Positions 56,366-64,000 of a stretch of DNA of 64,000 bases are shown here, piece by piece (the stretch's first letter is position 1; the number at the start of each line of letters is the position of its first letter). Both the position numbers and the translations under genes were made by a program. The stretch spans positions 248,001-312,000 of the forward strand of contig OU342639.1 in NCBI GenBank assembly GCA_910589415.1, read 5' to 3'. Source of the stretch: Malachius bipustulatus (lineage: Eukaryota; Arthropoda; Insecta; Coleoptera; Melyridae). The notes under the pieces are model-generated. The model was not told where the DNA came from and searched no databases. It was given only the letters and a program-made list of their open reading frames with translations.

Positions 56366-57669
56366 TACAGGATGCACCATAAATCCTTCTCTATATTGCT
56401 ATCTCCTAACGCTAAGAGATACAGGGTCGGTTAACGTTAAACTAGACAAAAGATGCGCAATTTTGTGACCATCTCGAATCAGTCAAGACATACAAAATAT
56501 CTGTGACCGTTCCTGAAATATCCTGAAAAAACTGAAAAATCGAGATTTCTTATTTTTTCCATATCTTTTTTATTATTGAAGATTAATGAATAATTTTTTG
56601 TGAACTTACATAAGTCGGCAAGAGCTACCCATCTGACATTTAAAAAATTTTCAAAGTCGACTAGATCTCAGAATTTTCATAGTCTTCATAGAATTTTTGG
56701 TAATTGTATACATCCGCGGCTCCTACGTTTCATCAATTTTTTCGGGACCGAGGAGCGAAATAGGGGTGCTGGGTGGGTAAGAAGCTAAAAACAGCCATTG
56801 CAAACTAATATCAAGGTCACCACTAAGGCCTCTTTGGCACTACGGTCGAATTTCTATTTTTTTTTCACTTTCAGGGCAAGGAATATCTTCGAGATTAACA
56901 ATAGCACAGTTTTTATTTTGAATTTTGCATTTATTTTGCAAAATGGTCCGACTACGTTTGAATGCGGTTCGTATGTTGCGTATGTTACCAGACCGGCTCT
57001 GGTGTTGATATTACAAGTTTCCGCCGTCGCTGTCCACTCGACACTCTGACCTTGCATGTTTATTGTGATTTTCGCTGTTCTAAACAGGCCCGCGCCCGCA
57101 CTCAGGAAGACCTTCTTTTGATGCCCTTTTGTTCGCTTATCTTTCATTTGCAAAGCAAATTAATACCTTCCTGGTGTTACTATAGGTATGTCCTCCACCC
57201 CTATATGTATAGGTGCCATAGTGAAACTGTAGGAGCCGCGGATGTAAATAATGACCAAATTTTTTTTTATGTTTATTAATTTGTCGTTTCCATTATTTTT
57301 TTCATATCGAACGACATAAAAAATAATATGGCGGCCATAAGAAAAACGAAAGTTGACTGTGAAAACTCTTGGATCTAGTCGGCCTTGAAAATTTTTATAC
57401 CGACAGATGGGTATTATAGCTCTTGACGATTTCTGTAAGCCTACAAAAAATTATTTAGTAATTTCCAATTATCAGAAAGATATGGCAAATAATGTAAGAA
57501 ATCTCGATTTTTCAGTTTTTTTCAGGATATTTCAGGAGCAGTCACAGGTATTTTATGTCTTGACGGATTCGAGATGGCCACAAAATTGCGCATTTTTCTC
57601 TAATTTAACCGACGCTATATCTCTTAGCGTTCAGGAGATAGCAATATAGAGAAGGATATATGGTGCATA
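56366..57669. mobile_element. Foldback family 1, split copy
   Basis: Starts TACAGGATGCACCATAAATC and ends with GATATATGGTGCAT. The left arm runs to about 56695 and the right arm from about 57260, with a family-2 element between. Same arms as the 10864 copy. Confidence 0.85.
56696..57259. mobile_element. TIR family 2 nested in foldback family 1
   Basis: TTTGGTAATTGTATACATCC on the left and GTAGGAGCCGCGGATGTAAA on the right, bounded on both sides by the two halves of the split family-1 element. The 83- to 105-codon frames within it are not credible genes. Confidence 0.85.
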
Positions 57670-57725
57670 GTGGTGCATATAGGTGCCATAGTGAAACTGT
57701 AAGATACCCAGATGTAAATATTGAC
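57660..57725 (+). repeat. Terminal fragment of TIR family 2
   Basis: GTGCCATAGTGAAACTGTAA, then a degenerate end sequence. Confidence 0.6.
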
Positions 57726-59913
57726 AGATTTTTTCATAATTAATTTATTAAAGGTCATTTACCTTTTATTTATTAGTATTTTTGTTATTTTTTTTAATAT
57801 TATTTTCCTATTATGTATTTATAAAATGATAATTGATATAGGTAGGTACCTACTTAGGTACGGTGTCTCTAGGCAAGTGCCAATCAGTTGTTATTTTTTT
57901 TTTAATAATAAAAAAAAATCATTAATTTAAGTAATTTTAAAATGAGGGATGACTTCACTTTAGTAATTAGCACATTATTTGTGTCTTACATTTATACACA
58001 AATTGTAGATTTTCATTATCAAAATATGTATGAAATATTCACTGTTAATGTCGCCATTCTGTAGAAATTCTCGATTAAGCAGTAAGTAGCTGGTAGTCTA
58101 TTTTTGCCGTACACCGAAGCGACATAATAATTGCTGTTTAAAGTTCCGATGAAGGTATTAGCAATGCTTTTCGGAAACAGTTTTGATGTTTTTCTAACTA
58201 AACTATCATCACAGATACCATTTTGAAAAATTGGAACAACAAAGTTTCATTATTTATAAACTACCACATTTTGAAAAAAAATTGACAATTTTGAATAGTG
58301 CCTTTTTGCACAGGACGATTTTTTGACGAGAATTAGGTATTTAGCCCATTCCTGAAAATTTCAGCCATGTACTCTAAAAGGCCCATACAGGGCGACAACT
58401 TATTGCTAGATTAGCACTCTACTATTTATAGGTACCTTGTAGGTATATGTTAATTAATATAGAATGGATCTCTTATGATTAACTACCGGCTAACCGTTTT
58501 AGGTATAGTCCCCTAAATCTATTTTCTAACTTAAAAAATAATCGGCAGACTGCTAGACTGCTGGTATAATAATCTTAAACGCGTATAAAATCCAATGAAA
58601 GGTTCCCGCGGTCGAATAGTCTGTAACACTGGATGCAATCTTTAGACCTGAACTGAAATTTTGGGAAGTGGAAGTAGAAAAGGGTAGAAGATGGATGATT
58701 CTACTTTCAGAAAAAGAGGAAAAAAGAGAGAAATACAAAAGACACTAATCGCTGGCCCGGGATGTTGTGAGGAACCTTCACAGAGTAATGGATCATAAAT
58801 CAGATAATGCAGCTTTTTATTGACTGCAAAAAATAATGATGAGGGATTGCTCAAAATTCAAATATGTGTACAGTACCTAAGTAGGTATCTTAATATTACA
58901 AGACTCACTGTCTGGTATATTTATTTACACTTCAGAGAGGAATTTGAAACATTTTCTCAATAATTTCTTCACTTTCCGACGGTGGCCATCAGATGCGGTC
59001 GTCGGATTATTTTTTCCGGTTTGTTTGAGTTTTGAATGAAGTACCTACTTCCTTAGTTTTTGTTTTTATTATTGAGAAAACAGGTTTCTGGAAGCTGTTT
59101 ATGACTTTTTGTAGCGTAATGTGAGTAATGTGACATCATCCTGCTCCTGCAATCCTGCATGTTGCATATCAATAAATCTTGATTTATAAGGCAGATTATG
59201 ATAGGGCACTTTTTCTGGTTCCTTTCATTTTAATGAATTGCTTTAGTTTTATTTTTATAATACAAAGTATTTGTTATTTAGTTAAAATTAGCAAACAGTT
59301 GAACTTGAACATAATTACATACTTAAAATATGTTTGTTAATTTGGCATTAGAAGCAGGTACATAATTTTGTGCTAATTTTAATTGAATAAAATAATTTTA
59401 TCTATTAAATTTTTATTACCGACAGCTTTTTATTTTTTACTGATGAAGAGGATAACCAGTTAATCGTCGGTTAACCGGTTAGTAATATTTCATAAAACTA
59501 AAACACACATGCAGCCCGAAAATAAGTATCGGAAAATAAAAAATCTTTATCTTTATATAGTTTTTAAGGGCCAGTTGCACAAAAGTTAATTAAAGATTTT
59601 TCAGATAATTACTGATTTTAAATTGCCAATTTTGAAAGTATGGGTGAATATTTTGAATGATCTTTTATTGTTATTTACCCGTAATTTAACTCTTCTAAAG
59701 GGGAGTAGAATTTATTTCCAACCTGACCAACATTTTGATAATACAGGGCATTTTAAAATCAGTAATTATCTGGCAGATCTTTAACGTTTGTGCAACCGGA
59801 CCTAAGATTATTAGACTTATGAAAGTAAATAGAACTTACACTTACGTTTATCGGTAGTAATAACCCAAGGACATTGATAATTGTTCGAAAAAATTTTATA
59901 ACAGATTTCGAAA
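57726..59913. other. No recognised gene
   Basis: AT-rich. No frame with conserved features was seen; 58140-58170 has GCTTTTCGGAAACAG, which is not diagnostic. Confidence 0.5.
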
Positions 59914-59946
59914 CCTGACCTGACCTGACCTGACCTGACCTGACCT
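59914..59946 (-). repeat. Interstitial telomere-type array (TCAGG)6
   Basis: Six perfect CCTGA units plus CCT, that is TCAGG on the minus strand. This is the beetle-type telomeric pentamer. Confidence 0.75.
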
Positions 59947-60104
59947 CCGCCTACGGCGTCGGTCTGTTTCCAAACAACAAGCTTGAGGAAGTTGTTATAA
60001 AATTTTTGAGCATTTATCAATGTTCGAGGGTTATCGGATAGAAAATTTTTTGCTAATTATAATATGAAAAAATTAGAGCAAAAACAATTATTTATTTAAA
60101 GGTG

Positions 60105-60490
60105 CAATTAACTTTTGTGGCCATAAGAAAAACAAAAGTTGACTTCGAAAATCCCAAGATCTAGTCGGCTTTGGAAATTTTTGAAACGTCAAATGAGTAG
60201 CTCATTATTTGAGTAGCTCATCATACAAAAAATAATAAATCTTTTTTCAATAATAAAGAAGATATGGCTAAAATAATAAATCTGCATGCTTCAAGTTTTA
60301 TCAGGATATTTCAGGAAATTCTGGGATTATTGAGAAAAAAATTGCCAAATACTCGTCTCAAAACAGCGCAACTTTTTTACAATTTAACCGACTGGCATAT
60401 CTCTTACCGTTTCATGCAGTTTTTTTACCTCAATGGGACAGCCTGTATCATAAAATTAAACAACGACCGACTTTTCTGAAAGGTCGTATT
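60105..60490 (+). repeat. Diverged partial copy of foldback family 1
   Basis: GTGGCCATAAGAAAAACAAA, ATCTAGTCGGCTTTGGAAAT and TTTATCAGGATATTTCAGGA match the family. The 3' part, from CTCAATGGGACAG to CTGAAAGGTCGTATTGTA, is closest to the copy at 53515-54285. Confidence 0.75.
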
Positions 60491-61293
60491 GTATTTATGG
60501 CTTATACAATTTATGGTAGTTATCTTATTAGCCTATTAAATAAAAATGATAAAAATTAAAAAAGTTAAAAACGCTACATTTGAATTTTTATCGAAAAATC
60601 CTATCGAAATTGTATAAGTAGGTACCTATGTCTTTTTTGCAGCAAAATTTACAATGGCATACCGAAAATGTAATAAAAATAGTTTACCTTTTTGTACGAG
60701 ACAAAAGATGTCATGTGACCCGGACTCTGGGTGCAACTTTTTTTAAGTAAAAGCTTAATGAACGGAAATAAATGAAATTAATGAATGTAATATACCTTTA
60801 ATACTATTCAAACATTAATAGTTTTTACAATGTTTTTTTTTTTAGTAGTAAGTAAGTATCCATTAGCGTAAGGATGATAATAATTGCGCTAGGACGGACC
60901 AGCCTGTACAAAGAGACAATTCGTCTATCCGGATCCGAGGACACTAAGATGTTCTGTACTGTATATACACAGAATAGACTAATATTCTGTACTAATACTG
61001 CTTATCCGAGGCCCTGAGAAGTGGCAACAAAGCAGGGTTTCCGGTAATCGGATGGGTATATACTTTTAGTGCAGTGGGCTATGTATTGACATAAGAACGT
61101 TCAGGGATTCTAAAATTCTTAAGGATATAACCAGATTTGTATGTTGTGAAATGTTTACCCCTCGCAGGTTGCTTCGATTAATATGATGTTTCTCTTCACT
61201 TTCAGTTATAATACACACCATCAAGTCTATTATTAAGGGCGGGACTCCGGTTACCTGTGCAACGTACCGGGCTTCGTGAAATAAGCTTAATGT
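60491..61293. other. No recognised gene
   Basis: AT-rich, becoming balanced after 60880. No coding evidence. Confidence 0.45.
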
Positions 61294-61318
61294 GTATATA
61301 TATATATATATATATATA
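61294..61318 (+). repeat. TA microsatellite
   Basis: About 12 TA units. Confidence 0.9.
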
Positions 61319-61329
61319 CTATATTATGA

Positions 61330-61461
61330 TAATTCTGTCTGTTGCTCTTTGTATTTGCTTGCATTGCTGTGTATTCAATTATGTATGATTATTTTGCCTG
61401 TAAGTGGAATAATTTTGCTGGGAGAATAAATGGTTATTATTATTATTATTATTATTATTAT
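61330..61461 (+). repeat. Probable LINE 3' end with (TTA)n tail
   Basis: GGGAGAATAAATGG followed directly by nine TTA units, the style in which CR1/I-type LINE copies end. No coding part of that element remains. Confidence 0.5.
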
Positions 61462-61673
61462 AAGTGATCACACCTTCCATATAGAACAAAGTTTCAAAAA
61501 ATAGAAAAAAATATTCATTTGGCCTAAAAACAGAAGCGATGGTTCCATATAGCAGCATTACTGGAGATCCTGTAAGTAGGATTACTAAAAGTTGTGTTCA
61601 AGATTGTGTTAATATTATGTATATCAAAATGATCTATGAATATTGTTTTGGTTTAATTAGTCTATTTCAATAA

Positions 61674-63068
61674 AACAATTATATTCGAAAAAAAGCATTG
61701 GATTACCCCCTCGCGAATGTGTACGAAACATTTGAAGTACGCAACCTCAATGACCAATCACACCACTACACTTTTCTAAGAAACGCCAGTCTTGTAACGA
61801 TAAAGAATAGTATCAGGAGGCTAGTTTTTGTCACTACTACGGATGCGAATCGCAGACTGTTTATCGGAGACTTCCAGTATGAGGTGTATACTACAACACC
61901 TCGTGGGCAGCTTGGTGACAGGGCCATCGTGCAAGACATGAATGCATTGATCGAGCATATCCTCGACGTCATACTAAACTACCCTCAGAGTCTGAAAACC
62001 GTGTTCAGTCAGTACACAGCCGATCGGTTTTCTGACGGGTGTAACTGGCTCGAGCTCGAAAACCTGGCCGCTGTGCTGATAACCCGTTTTGCAAGGCGCA
62101 TTGAAATTGTTAAAGACATTAATGGCGAGGGGGCGGATGACGCAGCCACAACTATTGTGGGTGCCCCAGACGACATCATACGGATAATCCGGGAAGACTT
62201 GGCCGGAGGAGAGGATATGAATGTGCAGGTGACGGCCACGTCATATGCCCACTTCGGGCATGAAATGGCGGTTAGTGCATTCGACCATGTGTACGTACCA
62301 AAAATAGACGCGGACGCCCAACCCGCTGTATCGATGGGCCCATGGACTAGCTTCGCTGAAGCTGGCATCTTCATGAGTCTAATGTACTACTCTGTGCACT
62401 GTACGGAAAACAGCGATCTGGTCACCGCCCGAATGCGTGCCTCCAACATAGATCGATTAAAACGTGCACAGATAATACGGAGGGGGACTGAAGAGTGGAA
62501 GCGATCGATAGGGACGGACGATACTATCCTCCAACCTCGTAACTTCCCGAGGGGGGAAGCATTCTGGAATAGCGCTGTCTATGCCAATTTCCTGAACATA
62601 GTCCCGCTCCGCATGTTAGCGGAACAATTTATAGGGACTTCAACCCTAAGCTGGAAATGGGGTGTGAACAAGAAGACACAGTATGAGACATCCTTCACCG
62701 GAGTCCGCACACACCCGGCCCTGTGGAAAAATGATCACACAGCTGAGCCCAAACCTGCAAAATATATGCTAATCGGCTATCTTAAGCATGCTCAGTTTGG
62801 GTCGTGGCTGAATGGAGCGTGGACCATGACAAGGTCTTCCGTTCCTATGGTGGGCGGTCGAGAAGTATTAGACAACGTGGCCATGGAACAACTACTTATG
62901 AAGCTGGACGCCGCCGCAGCCATGGACGGACTCCACTACGTAACATGGCCCGATCAACAGAGGGCAGAAAGCGTAGCTGCGGCGGTACATTCCTCCAGAT
63001 TTACCGACCTATACTGGGCGTGTGGGTGGACGGATGGGTTGCTTCCATACCACGGAAACATTTTATAA
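61674..63068 (+). CDS. Candidate endogenous viral element, capsid-like protein (toti-like?)
   Basis: The frame is open from just after a TAA at 61671 to a TAA at 63066, over 460 codons with no stop, yet there is no ATG near its start; the first plausible initiator (TTG at 61698) is not a normal eukaryotic start. Codon and base usage are far richer in G+C than the AT-rich flanks. The protein is globular with no signal peptide or membrane segment. Visible stretches are CNWLELENLAAVLITRFARR, YAHFGHEMAVSAFDHVYVPK, GPWTSFAEAGIFMSLMYY and LRMLAEQFIGTSTLSWKWG. Size, composition and isolation suggest a captured viral structural protein. A toti-like dsRNA virus capsid is my best guess, but the family assignment is an inference and a host or transposon origin is not excluded. 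The flanks show no polyprotein, RT or integrase. Confidence 0.45.
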   Translation, partial: NNYIRKKALDYPLANVYETFEVRNLNDQSHHYTFLRNASLVTIKNSIRRLVFVTTTDANRRLFIGDFQYEVYTTTPRGQLGDRAIVQDMNALIEHILDVILNYPQSLKTVFSQYTADRFSDGCNWLELENLAAVLITRFARRIEIVKDINGEGADDAATTIVGAPDDIIRIIREDLAGGEDMNVQVTATSYAHFGHEMAVSAFDHVYVPKIDADAQPAVSMGPWTSFAEAGIFMSLMYYSVHCTENSDLVTARMRASNIDRLKRAQIIRRGTEEWKRSIGTDDTILQPRNFPRGEAFWNSAVYANFLNIVPLRMLAEQFIGTSTLSWKWGVNKKTQYETSFTGVRTHPALWKNDHTAEPKPAKYMLIGYLKHAQFGSWLNGAWTMTRSSVPMVGGREVLDNVAMEQLLMKLDAAAAMDGLHYVTWPDQQRAESVAAAVHSSRFTDLYWACGWTDGLLPYHGNIL

Positions 63069-64000
63069 AATTTTGGAGTTTTTTACGCAAAAAATTATTC
63101 TTTGTAATTTTTGGTGAAACTAACCATTTTTGAAAAAAGGGCATTTTATGATCAAAAAATTAAACTCAAAGACACAAAATTTTAATGAATTGAAAAACCA
63201 TTGACACCATAACGAAAGAAAAATTGAATTTTAATGAGTGTTATAAAACAAGATTCAATTTAACAAAACTCTAAGTATTAACAATTTCAAAATTTTTAAC
63301 ATTGTTTAGTGGTTAATTTGTTTTCAAAAGATGTTCGAAGTGTCCGCCTTGCATAAAACGCTGATAAAATGACAACAATATTATAAGCAAACAATATTAA
63401 AGTTCACGCTACAGATCATAATTTAGTTATACTACCGATATAATTACATGTTGTAAGTTACCTTTTTGTGGTTATATTTTAAGATATAAAAGCTCATACC
63501 AAACTGTAAATAAAAAAACGTTGAAAAAATAATGCATGCCGCTAGAAAAATATTTATTACTTATACATTTTTTCAAAGCTTATACCAAACAAATGTTTAA
63601 TTATTGAAGAGGTAATTATTAATCGCAATTGAATGTATTCTAATTTTTTTTTTTCTATCACATAAGTTTTCATTGTTTCGTCATTATCGTTCTTAGCCGC
63701 CGCGTCAATGCCTTTCTTATTTTATATTATATTTCCTTTCTCAGCATTTTAACTGTGGGTTCTATTTCAAAAATAACTTCAGGTAATGTATCGTGAGCTT
63801 CAAATACAACTTTACACCTTTACGTACACCTTTAAGTGAACATGTCGATTGGTTTCTCTCTCGAGTTTTCGGTCAGTTTTCTTTGGTGTTTGATCTTGAA
63901 ACAAATCGTGAAAGATCTATAGTGGTGTGTGCTGGCGATGATGTGCATGGATCCAGGTTTTAATAGAGGTTTAAGGCTTTCCATGCACTTTGTTCTTTGC
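63069..64000. other. No recognised gene
   Basis: AT-rich with no supported coding frame. The viral-like GC content drops abruptly at the stop codon. Confidence 0.5.

Overview
The window is eukaryotic and almost certainly from an insect nuclear genome. It is AT-rich and intron-bearing and is dominated by transposable elements in several layers of nesting. Evidence for insect: Jockey- and CR1-type LINEs, Penelope-like elements, a DUF4806-type remnant, and a single-exon Cys/Arg-rich protein with an HMG-box-like core resembling Drosophila protamine-like (MST-HMG-box) proteins. Two short (TCAGG)n tracts match the telomere repeat known from Tribolium and many other beetles. That is only a weak hint of Coleoptera, and I do not claim a species. 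I see no bacterial-type operons, rRNA, bona fide tRNA genes or CRISPR arrays.

Layout. 1-2.4 kb: AT-rich DNA with a diverged internal duplication. 2.5-4.9 kb: a decayed Penelope-like element (RT palm plus GIY-YIG, frameshifted) between direct pLTR repeats that carry hammerhead-ribozyme-like motifs. Its right end abuts a 5'-truncated, frameshifted copy of a protamine-like gene; the apparently intact copy lies 1.5 kb downstream (6.27-6.69 kb). 7.3-9.6 kb: LINE fragments on both strands. 10.4-16.1 kb: a 5.7-kb TA-flanked DNA transposon with a decayed DUF7869-type gene, invaded by a 5'-truncated LINE with a recognisable target-site duplication and by a 1-kb foldback element.

16-25 kb: mostly non-coding, with three tandem-repeat arrays (56 bp, about 45 bp and 133 bp periods), a TATA box followed by a donor-terminated exon, a 1.37-kb TA-flanked inverted-repeat element and a clean solo LTR with a 4-bp TSD. 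26.7-31.4 kb: one possible exon on the minus strand and a DUF4806-type gene remnant. 32.2-38.0 kb: a pogo-like exon, a Jockey LINE whose RT fingers region is replaced by a TA microsatellite, and a CR1-like LINE (ORF1 plus endonuclease) split by a 164-bp MITE. 38.0-39.8 kb: a second Penelope-like remnant with inverted pLTRs.

40-61 kb: a field of foldback/TIR elements. At least five families are present, several starting with TACAGGGTG-like termini and nested in one another, together with a tRNA-like SINE head and a remnant acidic Ser-rich exon. 61.7-63.1 kb: a 1.4-kb uninterrupted ORF of markedly higher GC without a start ATG. It looks like an endogenised viral protein gene, possibly a toti-like dsRNA virus capsid.

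Apart from the protamine-like gene, nothing here can be called a confident intact host gene. The main interest lies in the protamine duplication next to a ribozyme-bearing retroelement, the ribozyme-like motifs, the long hairpin elements and the candidate viral ORF.
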